From Sphingobacteriaceae bacterium (lineage in GTDB: Bacteria > Bacteroidota > Bacteroidia > Sphingobacteriales > Sphingobacteriaceae), in NCBI GenBank assembly GCA_019751895.1, contig JAIEMU010000138.1, forward strand, positions 1-35,591: a stretch of 35,591 nucleotides of DNA. Direction: 5' to 3'. The position numbers and the translations under genes are program-made. This document shows, one piece after another, positions 9,570 through 18,669 of this stretch. The notes beneath the pieces were generated by a model. It worked only from the letters and a program-made list of their open reading frames with translations, was not told where the DNA came from and did not search any database. Each line of letters starts with the position of its first letter. Position 1 is the first letter of the stretch.

Positions 9570-12488
9570 TTAATGCCCACTTAAAACTAAATAAGGCGAA
9601 TAGTTTAAGTTTTGGTTTATTTCCGTTGATTGAAAAGGAATGTCTTTGTTAAACAATTCGGCGAGGCTTTGTTGCACAAAAATGCTAAATTCTTCTTTTT
9701 GGCTTGCCAAAAATTCGCTTTCCAAAACCGTGCTTTTTCGATTTATAGATTCTACAAACTTTGTTCCCTCTTTTTCAATCATTTTTATAATGTATAAATT
9801 GGGTTCTACCTCCTTTTTTCCCTTTACTTGTTCATAAATGTGGGTATAAAGCATGGTTTGCACAAAAGCTTTGTTGAGTTTACCTAATTCTGGATTAAAC
9901 ATATCCGCTATGGGTGCATATTTAAGCGAATCACTTCCTGTTTTGTAATCTACAATTCTCGTGATGCCGTTTATTTTGTCTATTCTATCTATTGTTCCCT
10001 TTAGACGAATGTTTTTTTTGACGCCATTTACTTCAAATTCAAAACTTGTTTCTAAATTTTCCTCCAATCCTATAATTTCAAATGGTGCTATCTTTTCATC
10101 GTAGTTTAAATAAATTTCTACATACTTCTTCAAAATCTCAAAAACCAACAATTGCCTTCCTTTTAGTTCATCGGTTTTGTTTTCGTCTTCAAAAATGGTG
10201 TGGTTGTAGGCTTTTTTGCAAAGCGAGGGAATGTTTTTATGGGCGGCTTTAATTCTTTCGGCGGTGATGATTGGATTTTTTGATTTCAAATCTTCGTAAA
10301 TTTTTTGCATTACATAATGCAGCATCGTGCCTAAAGAGTTTGCTTCAACTTTTTTCTGTATCGTTTTGGGTTCTTCTATTTTTGCGATGTAGCGGTAATA
10401 AAACTGCAAAGGACAATTGAGATAACTGGTGAAAGCCGAGGGTGAAAGGCTAATTTCTCCGTTCAAATACTTATCCAATCGCTCCATCACTTCTGTTGTT
10501 TTCTCTACCATCGAAACCTCTTTGGCTTTTACGCTAAGTTCTTGCTGTTGCTGAAAATACTTGAAATTACAACCGCTTTCATATTCCAATTGATGCAAAA
10601 ACCTGCTTGGTTCGCCTGTCGTATTGTTGTCTTGTTGGGCATTATACACCAAGGTTATGTTTTTTGAGCGTTGCAACAATCGATAAAACATATAAGCCGA
10701 AATGGCGTTTTGATTTTCTAAAACGGGCAAGCCATACGCCCTTCTGATGCCATCGGGAATGAAGGTGTTGGCGGCATTGGCTTGTGGCAAAATCCCTTCG
10801 TTGATACCCAAAACATACAATTGTTCAAAATCTAGGTTTCTGCTTTCCAGCAATCCCATTACTTGTATGCCGTTTAAGGGCTCGCCTGCCAAGGGCACAG
10901 CAATAGATTTTAAAACTTTCTGAATCAAGGATAGCACAAAGGATTTGGATATTTTTTGCGTCACTTGCTCGTCCTGTTTCAAGAATTTATCTACATGTTC
11001 GGTCAATGCATCTTCCAATTTGTTTAATTCTTTTATCGCTGCTGCCAACAATTCGGCATCGGTTTGTTTCAAAACGTTTGCAGTTTGCTGTTGTTCAAAA
11101 ACTTGGCTTAAAACATTTTTAAGTTTTTGCGGTGCGTCACTTGCTTGGCAAATGGGCGTGAAAAACAATTCAAACATTCCACCTTGGGCTTGCAATTTAG
11201 CTAAAGAAACTTCTACGGATTGTGCTTTGAGCATGCTATTGCTAAAAACATCTTTCTCTTTTTCGCTAATAAGGATTAATGGGTGCGCCAAAAAGGCGTC
11301 CACTTCGTTAAAATTTACGCTTTGTTTGTCTTTTGTATTAAGCTGAGCTTGGGTGCTGAGCCACAAATCGACTAAACCATAAACCGAGGAGGCTACCAAG
11401 GCATAGCCCATGGTGACATTGAGGTTGACCTTGATTTCTTTTTGCGATTCGTCTTCATAATGGGTGGGAATGGTTTGTAAAACGGGCAAAAGCAAACTTT
11501 CGTCTGCCAAAACAATGCCTATTTTACCTATTCCATCGGCTTGTTTGTGGTTTAAATAGTCGTTTTTTAGTTCTTCATGAATGATTTTGGCTTGCGCAAC
11601 TTGCCCTTGTGCTTTATAAACATTGATGGTTTTCGTTTCCGATTGGATATAGGCTTTACTTTCGCCTAGGGCATTGATAAGTTTGTTTTGGTTAAGATTT
11701 TGACGCATAAAAAGCCCCGCTTCTTGGTTGATATCGTCCATATAATACACATCGGTATCGAAATAAAAGACGGCAACACCTTCGTTTTGCCATTTTTCAA
11801 ACAGTTTTTTCTCCGTTTTGCTCAATGCATTGAAGCCTACAAAAATTAATTTATCAAATTTCTTATAAAAATCGTTTGGAGTGCTTGCCAATTGGCGATA
11901 CAAATTTCCGACAGTGCTTCGCTCGCTTTGCGCTAGTTTGGCATGAAATTTTTGATACAATAAAGGCATTCGGCGCCACATTTGTATAAATTGTTCTTGT
12001 TGATTTTTATGTTTCCCTTCGGAATAAGACGCCCAAAAATTGGTTAAAAATGTTTTTTGATCGTCGGTAAGGTAGTCAAATTGGGCATCTATCTGAGCAA
12101 TGTCTTCCAATTCCTTAAACAAATCGTTTACCGCTACCAAATCGTTGTCTATTTGCGCAAAATCACTCAAAATGGTGCTGGCAAGCGGGTAAAACTTTGC
12201 CAAATCAAATGGTTTTTTCCCTTCGGAAAGCAACAATTCGTTGTAAACACTGTAAAGTGTAAAAAATTGCGTGAGCGAATCGGCAGTTTTTAGGCTGCTC
12301 GACAATTGAAAAAACGTTTGAATGGTATAAAAAGAAGGACTCCAAAATGGCTTTTGCAATACATTAGCCAAATGCTTTTGTAAATAGGCAGCAGGTCGTT
12401 TGTTGTTGAATATTACGGCACAGTTTTGCAAGTTCTCGCCATATTTGGCAATGATATCTTCGGCTACTTCTTCTAAAAATGGTTTCAT
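9570..12488 (-). CDS. AddB-like protein with C-terminal PD-(D/E)XK nuclease domain
   Basis: YLNCPLQFYYRYIAKIEEP ... GTIDRIDKINGITRIVDYKTGSDSLKY nuclease motif; adjacent to the AddA-like helicase. Confidence 0.85.
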   Translation of the reverse strand: MKPFLEEVAEDIIAKYGENLQNCAVIFNNKRPAAYLQKHLANVLQKPFWSPSFYTIQTFFQLSSSLKTADSLTQFFTLYSVYNELLLSEGKKPFDLAKFYPLASTILSDFAQIDNDLVAVNDLFKELEDIAQIDAQFDYLTDDQKTFLTNFWASYSEGKHKNQQEQFIQMWRRMPLLYQKFHAKLAQSERSTVGNLYRQLASTPNDFYKKFDKLIFVGFNALSKTEKKLFEKWQNEGVAVFYFDTDVYYMDDINQEAGLFMRQNLNQNKLINALGESKAYIQSETKTINVYKAQGQVAQAKIIHEELKNDYLNHKQADGIGKIGIVLADESLLLPVLQTIPTHYEDESQKEIKVNLNVTMGYALVASSVYGLVDLWLSTQAQLNTKDKQSVNFNEVDAFLAHPLILISEKEKDVFSNSMLKAQSVEVSLAKLQAQGGMFELFFTPICQASDAPQKLKNVLSQVFEQQQTANVLKQTDAELLAAAIKELNKLEDALTEHVDKFLKQDEQVTQKISKSFVLSLIQKVLKSIAVPLAGEPLNGIQVMGLLESRNLDFEQLYVLGINEGILPQANAANTFIPDGIRRAYGLPVLENQNAISAYMFYRLLQRSKNITLVYNAQQDNNTTGEPSRFLHQLEYESGCNFKYFQQQQELSVKAKEVSMVEKTTEVMERLDKYLNGEISLSPSAFTSYLNCPLQFYYRYIAKIEEPKTIQKKVEANSLGTMLHYVMQKIYEDLKSKNPIITAERIKAAHKNIPSLCKKAYNHTIFEDENKTDELKGRQLLVFEILKKYVEIYLNYDEKIAPFEIIGLEENLETSFEFEVNGVKKNIRLKGTIDRIDKINGITRIVDYKTGSDSLKYAPIADMFNPELGKLNKAFVQTMLYTHIYEQVKGKKEVEPNLYIIKMIEKEGTKFVESINRKSTVLESEFLASQKEEFSIFVQQSLAELFNKDIPFQSTEINQNLNYSPYLVLSGH

Positions 12489-12609
12489 AAAGGATTTTGT
12501 GTGTATAAACCAAACATTGCTTTGGCTATTTGTGAATTATAATAGATTTTTTGTGAGCGAACATGAATAAAATAGAGGCTAGAAAACGCTTTGTGTAAGT
12601 GCAATTTGA

Positions 12610-15600
12610 TTAAACTTTTTTCAAATGGTTGTTAATCGCATAAAACAAATAGGTTTCTATATTTTGGTAGCCCATTTGACTTAATAACTGTTTATAGTGA
12701 TCTATTTGTTCAATATGTTTGTCGCTTTCGGCTTGTGTAAATTTATAATCTAACACAATTACGCCATCTTTGGTAATCAACACCATATCAGGGCGGTAGG
12801 TTTTGCCATCGGCGGCCACAATGCTTTGTTCGATGAGGGTTTGTTGGCTTTTTGCCATCAGCTGTTGCAATTCTGGATGTTTCAATACAGCTAAGACTTG
12901 TTTTTTCAAATCATTTATTTCCTCAATGTGTATTTCTCCATCTTCGTGCATTCGGTCTAATAAACTATCTATGTCGGATATTTGCTGGGTTTTCGCCAAA
13001 ATATCGTGCAATAGCGTTCCCATTCTACCAAATGCATTGGGATTTATCAAATCTATATTTCTGCTTTTTAGGTTGGCGTCAAACAAGGTGTTTAATCGCT
13101 TGCTGGTTGGGTAAACTAGGAGATTTCGGACTTCAGTATTAGACTTTTCTTGTTTTTTTTCTTCACTTTCTATCACTTCACCTGCTAAAAAGGAATTATT
13201 TTCATCGAAAATTAAATCCGACTTCAATAAATCGCCGATATTGGTTAATGTTTCTTTCTTTTTTTTCGCTATGTTGATATAAATATAGTCAATAGCCCGA
13301 GTGCTTGCCACATACAAGGTATTCAGGGCGTCCATGTAGCAATCTAATTTTTCTTTAAAGTAATCTTTTTGAAACTTCGAGTCTTGCAATGTTCTTGTGT
13401 AGGCAATGGGTATGCTTTTTAGCGCTTTGTATTGCGAATTTTCGGCATCAAACCAAACCATTGTATTGGGTTTTCTATCTAATATCCAATTTGCAAACGG
13501 AACAAATACGGCTCTAAATGCCAAACCTTTTGATTTGTGGATGGTCATCACCTGCACCGCATTGCTACTATCGGCTATTGGCAATGTTTTGTTGTCGCCC
13601 TCCTCTTGCCAATAATTTAAAAAATAAACAATTCCTTTTTCTCCCTGTCGGAAAAAATTCCCTACAATATCTCTAAAAGCAAACAAATAAGGCAGGTGAT
13701 GGCTTTGTTTGTCTAACTCAAAACTTGTCATCAATTTTTCAACCAATTCAGGTAAAGGCAATTGTTTCCATTTTTGCCAATCTTTACAAAAGGTTGTTGG
13801 CAAAAATTCATTGAGATTTTCGATTTTTTTGCTTTTCAAATCTAAATACTCGACTCCCTTTATCTTTTTATTTTGCAGAGCGGCATGCAAAGCAATGCAA
13901 TTTGCCTTGTAGAGGGTGTTGTTTTGGTCTATGCCTACCATCATTTGCAAAATATTGATTAGTAATTTTACGGCATCGTTGTTGCTTATCATCAAAGCAT
14001 CGCCCGAAAGGACATCAATTTCGTTTTGCAACAAAAAATCTACCGCCAAACTGGCATCGGCGTTGCCCCGCACCAATACGCACATATCTTTTAGGGCATA
14101 ATGGTGGTTTTTGGTCAAATTATTTATCTCGTCTAGCATTTTGTGCAACGAAATTTCCTTAAAACCATCACCTTCTTGGTCATTGTCATTTTCAGTCAAT
14201 AAATTTACCTGCACTTTCCCACCTTTTAGGGTACTTTTGTGTGTGTTTTGATGCGATTGGCTATATACATCGGGTATCAATTGATTAAATTGGTTTTCCT
14301 CCCACCAATTGGTCAGTTCCGTGTTGTTCAAGGCTATAATATCCTCATTTAGATGCTCTTGTAGCAAAACGGGTAGATTTGCAAATATTTTATTGTTAAA
14401 ATTTATAATTTCTTCGCTACTGCGGTAGTTTTCTTCCAAGCTATCGGGTTGCACATGGTAAGCACCAATGTCATTTTTTGCCTGTTGGTGCAAAATATTA
14501 GCATCACCACCTCGCCATCTGTATATCGACTGCTTGGTATCGCCTACAATAAGGTGGTCTATCAGTTTTCCATTGTGCTCGGCAATGCTATTGCTCAATA
14601 AAGATTTAAAACTTTGCCATTGACTGCCAGAGGTATCCTGAAATTCATCAAACAAAAAATTGCGGTAGCGGTTGCCCATCTTTTCCCATATAAAAGAGGG
14701 ATTTTGGTCGGCATCATCGGTTATTCCTTGCAATAATCTTTGTGCATCGCTGATTAATAAGTTTTCGTTTTCTTCTCTATATGTTTTTAATAGCAAAGCA
14801 ATTTCTTGGATTAAACGTAAATAATACACATTTTTCTTAAAAGCAATGGCGGTAACATAATCGGCTAGGTTGTTTTGATAGTTTTCTATCAGTTTTTTTA
14901 GTGCGGGGTTAAGATGATTATAAAAATCCTCGTCTTGCTTGCCTTTGTTAAACCAAGTTTCAATATTATCTACTTTTTCGATGAGTTTTGCAACTAGATT
15001 TAAGTCTCCGTTTTCAATTTGTTTAAGTTTCATTAAAGAAGATTTCTCTCCTTGTTTAATATCTTTAATGTTGTAGGTTAAATTTTCTAGTATTTTCGCT
15101 GCTTTTGCGCCTTCTTCGGAAATTTTTCGTTCAAATTCTTTAATCGTTTGGTTGGTTTTAGCCAATAAGTCTTTAAAAAAAGCATCAATATCTCCAGTTT
15201 CAGCAATTTTGTTGAGCGCATCTTCAAAATCTTGGTATCCTTCCTTAAATATTTCGCCTGTTAATTCTAATAAATGCTTATTGTAATCCCATTTATTGCC
15301 TTCGTCAATTTTTTCTATCGATAAATCTACTATCCACTGCAATATTTCGGGTTTATTGGTCAATTCCTCGTGAAGTTTCTCCACCAAATCAACTTTTATC
15401 TTGTCATAATTCATTTCTATGCCATAACCGCTCTCCAAACCGAGCTCAAAAGCAAAACTTCGCACCACTTTTTGCACAAAACCATCAATCGTTTGGATAG
15501 AAAATCGACTATAATCGTGTAATATCTTTCTATAAATCGTATCTGCCTTTTCGTCTAGCGATTTATAATCATAAACCCCTTCATAATGCGCCAACACCCT

Positions 15601-15828
15601 ATCTCGATAGCCATCATATTTACTATTGCCTTCGGCAAAACCTTTTAACACTTCTAATATTCTGCTTTTCATCTCCTCCGTTGCCTTGTTGGTAAAAGTT
15701 ACCGCCAAAATATCTCTATATTTTGTGTCGCTACTAAAGAGTAAGGTAAGGTAATGAACGGTAAGACTGAAAGTTTTGCCCGACCCTGCCGAGGCTTGTA
15801 ATATTTTAAGCGGTTTTTGTGGTGTCAT
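12610..15828 (-). CDS. AddA/RecB-like UvrD-family helicase-nuclease
   Basis: Walker A QASAGSGKTF, DEFQDTSGSQW, VGDTKQSIYRWRGGD, VMTIHKSKGLAFRAVFVPF, YVASTRAIDYIYI, C-terminal nuclease motif RPDMVLITKDGVIVLDYKF. The likely start is the internal MTPQKPLKILQ. Confidence 0.93.
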   Translation of the reverse strand: MTPQKPLKILQASAGSGKTFSLTVHYLTLLFSSDTKYRDILAVTFTNKATEEMKSRILEVLKGFAEGNSKYDGYRDRVLAHYEGVYDYKSLDEKADTIYRKILHDYSRFSIQTIDGFVQKVVRSFAFELGLESGYGIEMNYDKIKVDLVEKLHEELTNKPEILQWIVDLSIEKIDEGNKWDYNKHLLELTGEIFKEGYQDFEDALNKIAETGDIDAFFKDLLAKTNQTIKEFERKISEEGAKAAKILENLTYNIKDIKQGEKSSLMKLKQIENGDLNLVAKLIEKVDNIETWFNKGKQDEDFYNHLNPALKKLIENYQNNLADYVTAIAFKKNVYYLRLIQEIALLLKTYREENENLLISDAQRLLQGITDDADQNPSFIWEKMGNRYRNFLFDEFQDTSGSQWQSFKSLLSNSIAEHNGKLIDHLIVGDTKQSIYRWRGGDANILHQQAKNDIGAYHVQPDSLEENYRSSEEIINFNNKIFANLPVLLQEHLNEDIIALNNTELTNWWEENQFNQLIPDVYSQSHQNTHKSTLKGGKVQVNLLTENDNDQEGDGFKEISLHKMLDEINNLTKNHHYALKDMCVLVRGNADASLAVDFLLQNEIDVLSGDALMISNNDAVKLLINILQMMVGIDQNNTLYKANCIALHAALQNKKIKGVEYLDLKSKKIENLNEFLPTTFCKDWQKWKQLPLPELVEKLMTSFELDKQSHHLPYLFAFRDIVGNFFRQGEKGIVYFLNYWQEEGDNKTLPIADSSNAVQVMTIHKSKGLAFRAVFVPFANWILDRKPNTMVWFDAENSQYKALKSIPIAYTRTLQDSKFQKDYFKEKLDCYMDALNTLYVASTRAIDYIYINIAKKKKETLTNIGDLLKSDLIFDENNSFLAGEVIESEEKKQEKSNTEVRNLLVYPTSKRLNTLFDANLKSRNIDLINPNAFGRMGTLLHDILAKTQQISDIDSLLDRMHEDGEIHIEEINDLKKQVLAVLKHPELQQLMAKSQQTLIEQSIVAADGKTYRPDMVLITKDGVIVLDYKFTQAESDKHIEQIDHYKQLLSQMGYQNIETYLFYAINNHLKKV

Positions 15829-15950
15829 CTTTAAAGAAATTGAATTTGATTGTATGAATAGGGCAAAGATAATCTTTGAATACGACAACGAGCGTCGTTT
15901 GAATTTTAACGGTAATAATTACATTTGTTATGGTTATTTCCAAATTTCAT

Positions 15951-16107
15951 AATAATACCACCACCTTCGGGATTGGATTTGTATGGCTTTTATAAACAAT
16001 AACATTGATATAATTGTTTCCAAACTATAAGCCCAAAGGGCTGACATTATTCTAAATTACAACAATCAAACACTTCAGTAACCCCGAAGGGGTGTTATTA
16101 TTTCTCA
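15951..16107. repeat. Composite REP-like element, left copy (~155 bp, three hairpin units: one +, two -)
   Basis: Nearly identical to 16698-16855 (a few substitutions and 1-nt indels); carries units at 15951-15976 (+), 16029-16051 (-), 16081-16102 (-). Confidence 0.9.
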
Positions 16108-16562
16108 TTCCATTCAAACAAATAGGTCTCATTATATTCAATTTCAAATTTTTGCAAAAAATCCACATATTCTTCTTTAAACGTTTTTTTATGATGATGT
16201 TGTTCTTGATTGAGGATGTAATTATAAACCTGCTCTATTTGTGAATGTGCATACGAAAAAGCACCATAACCTTCTTGCCACGAAAACTTACCTCTCACAA
16301 GTTTTTTGTCGTTGATAAATTTACTCGAATTATTTTTAATGTCTCTAACTAAATCTGAGAGTGCCATTGAAGGTTTTAAACCAACAAAAATGTGAATATG
16401 GTCAGACACCCCGTTTACGATAATTGATTTATGCCCTTTATTTGTGATGATTCCTGAGATATATTTGTACAATTCTTCTTTCCACGCTTTAGCAATAAGG
16501 TTTTCTCGTCCTTTTACGGCAAAAACAATTTGAATGTATAATTGTGAATATGTACCAGCCAT
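16098..16562 (-). CDS. IS200/IS605-like Y1 (HUH) transposase, probable REP-associated tyrosine transposase (RAYT)
   Basis: 154 aa single-domain protein: HUH motif SDHIHIFVGLKPS, catalytic Tyr region IEQVYNYILNQEQHHHKKTF; embedded in a REP-like hairpin array. Confidence 0.88.
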   Translation of the reverse strand: MAGTYSQLYIQIVFAVKGRENLIAKAWKEELYKYISGIITNKGHKSIIVNGVSDHIHIFVGLKPSMALSDLVRDIKNNSSKFINDKKLVRGKFSWQEGYGAFSYAHSQIEQVYNYILNQEQHHHKKTFKEEYVDFLQKFEIEYNETYLFEWNEK

Positions 16563-16576
16563 AATTATAATTTTTA

Positions 16577-16697
16577 TACCACCACCTTCGGGATTGATTG
16601 CTATAATAATACCATCCCTTCGGGATTGGGTTTTGTCTTTATAATTCTATAATAATATCATCCCTTCGGGATTAGATTTTGTCTTTCTTAATTCTAT
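16577..16697 (+). repeat. Tandem REP-like hairpin units U2-U4 upstream of the transposase gene
   Basis: taccaccaccttcgggattg (16577), aataataccatcccttcgggattgg (16605), aataatatcatcccttcgggattag (16651); 46-47 bp spacing continuing into the unit at 16698. Confidence 0.85.
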
Positions 16698-16855
16698 AAT
16701 AATATCATCCCTTCGGGATTGGATTTGTATGGCTTTTATAAACAATAACGTTGATATAATTGTTTCCAAACTATAAGCCCAAAGGGCTGACATTATTCTA
16801 ATATTACAACAATCAAACACTTCCGTAACCCCGAAGGGGTGTTATTATTCCTCAT
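16698..16855. repeat. Composite REP-like element, right copy (~155 bp)
   Basis: Second copy of 15951-16107; units at 16698-16723 (+), 16775-16797 (-), 16828-16849 (-). Confidence 0.9.
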
Positions 16856-16888
16856 ACTATCCTCAGGAAGTTCTATTTTAAAGTTTAA

Positions 16889-18595
16889 TTACCCTCCGTC
16901 TCCATATTTAAAAATCGACCCCACACTAACGGGCATTTTACCTGTTGCTTCCAATTCATTTTTAAAGGCTCTTGCCGCAGCTTTTTGCATAAATTCTTCT
17001 TTTTGGTAAGCAATTAACAAAGCTTTGCTGTTTTCGATACCTTTTAGATTAACAAGGTTGTAAGGATTAGCAAAAAGGGCAAAAACTGTATTTTTTCGGC
17101 TTTTTTGTTCTATAAAATTAAGAATTTCAGCATTAAAAGTTAATTTGTTTGCAGGGCGACTACGATTATCGTGTATGCCGACGATTAATTGTGTTTTAGA
17201 ACCCATTTCCATTAATATTTTATCAAAATCAGCCGTTGTAGATTTATTATCTAAACTAAAAATTGTAGAATTTCTAAAATATTGTCTCAATTCGGTTTGA
17301 AATAAAGTGGTATCGGCTACACCAAGGCTCACAATTACTGTTTTTTCATTGGGATTTAAGCTTTTTATATAGTCCTTTCCTCTTAAAATGGTCATCGAGG
17401 CATCGGCAAGTTCTTGTCTTAAAGTTAAACTTTCAGCGCTGTTTACCTCTTCATATACGTTGCTTTCGTTTGTGCGCTTGTTTTTGTGCAAACCCGCCCA
17501 ATATTTGGCTTTCAACACCTTTTTCACGCTTTCGTCTATCCTTTCGATGCTAATTTCGTCTTTTCGTATGGCTTTTTTCACCAATTTAATAGCTCTTTTA
17601 CTATCTTCGGAAAGTTCCAAGATATCGTTCCCTGCTTTTAATGCCATTACATCGGCAGTGCCTTCAGGAAAAAACTTTACAACGCCTTTCATGTCCATAG
17701 CGTCCGAGATAATGAGTCCTTTAAAATTCAAATCTCTTTTTAAAATGTCGGTTACAATTATTTTAGACAAGGTTGAAGGTAAATTTGCTGTGGTGTCTAA
17801 CTGCGGAATATTCATATGTGCCACCATCACCCCTGCGGCTCCTTTTTTAATCAACTCTTTAAACGGATACATCTCCAAACTATCTAATCTTGATTTAGAA
17901 AAAGGCAATTTTGGCAAATCATAATGCGAATCTACATCGGTATCTCCATGTCCAGGAAAATGTTTGATGCTAACCAACAATCCTCCATCTTGCATTCCCT
18001 TTAAATAAGCCGTACCCTTTTCGGCAACATTAAATTTGTTTTCACCAAACGAACGGTAATTGATAACAGGGTTGTTGGCATTGTTGTTTATATCCACATC
18101 GGGTGCCAAATTGAGATGCATACCCATTCTTTTATAATCTTTTGCTACCGCCAAGCCCATTTTATAAATCAATTGATTGTTTTGTATAGCGCCCAATGCC
18201 ATTTGATAAGGAAAACTAATGGCACTATCTAAGCGCATGCCCAAACCCCACTCTCCATCTGAGGAAATGATTAAAGGGGTTTTGGAAATTTCCTGAAAAC
18301 GATTGGTCAAGGCTACTTGACGACCTGGGCCGCCCTGAAAAAACACGACTCCTCCCAATTTTTGTTTTTTAATCACCTTAACTAAGGAATCTTCGTAGTT
18401 TTTATCTTGATTTGTTTTTGCCCTGACAAAAAACAATTGCGCTATCTTTTGTTTTTTACTCAATGTATTAAATACCGAATCTACCCACTTAGGGTTGTCA
18501 TTTAAACTTTCGATATAACTTTTTTGTTGCGCCTCGGCCGAAAAACTTGTTGCCAATAAAAGAAAGGAAACAATTGATAAATACTTCGATTTCAT
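16889..18595 (-). CDS. Glycoside hydrolase family 3 protein, beta-N-acetylhexosaminidase-like (NagZ-type N-terminal domain)
   Basis: KHFPGHGDTDVDSHYDLP, GVMVAHMNIPQLD, LIISDAMDMKGV; signal peptide; C-terminal GH3_C-like region. Confidence 0.9.
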   Translation of the reverse strand: MKSKYLSIVSFLLLATSFSAEAQQKSYIESLNDNPKWVDSVFNTLSKKQKIAQLFFVRAKTNQDKNYEDSLVKVIKKQKLGGVVFFQGGPGRQVALTNRFQEISKTPLIISSDGEWGLGMRLDSAISFPYQMALGAIQNNQLIYKMGLAVAKDYKRMGMHLNLAPDVDINNNANNPVINYRSFGENKFNVAEKGTAYLKGMQDGGLLVSIKHFPGHGDTDVDSHYDLPKLPFSKSRLDSLEMYPFKELIKKGAAGVMVAHMNIPQLDTTANLPSTLSKIIVTDILKRDLNFKGLIISDAMDMKGVVKFFPEGTADVMALKAGNDILELSEDSKRAIKLVKKAIRKDEISIERIDESVKKVLKAKYWAGLHKNKRTNESNVYEEVNSAESLTLRQELADASMTILRGKDYIKSLNPNEKTVIVSLGVADTTLFQTELRQYFRNSTIFSLDNKSTTADFDKILMEMGSKTQLIVGIHDNRSRPANKLTFNAEILNFIEQKSRKNTVFALFANPYNLVNLKGIENSKALLIAYQKEEFMQKAAARAFKNELEATGKMPVSVGSIFKYGDGG

Positions 18596-18669
18596 ATAGG
18601 TAAATGATTATTTGTTGCGCCCAAATTAAGCAAAAAATCAAGAAATAATTTTTTTTTTTTAAACCCTGC

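Noticed and set aside
10945-14101. Plus-strand ORFs antisense to the AddB/AddA-like genes
   Set aside because: Cys/Ser-rich antisense translations typical of shadow ORFs, with no family resemblance.
16098-16562. Full IS605-type element (tnpA + tnpB)
   Set aside because: No tnpB/OMEGA-type nuclease ORF is present nearby. Only the Y1 gene and hairpin units are seen, and no omegaRNA could be supported.
16577-16730. CRISPR-like regular spacing of short repeats
   Set aside because: Repeats are ~26-bp imperfect palindromes with AT-rich, mutually similar 20-bp intervals rather than unique spacers. There are no cas genes. Mixed orientations and the adjacent Y1 transposase fit REP-like units.
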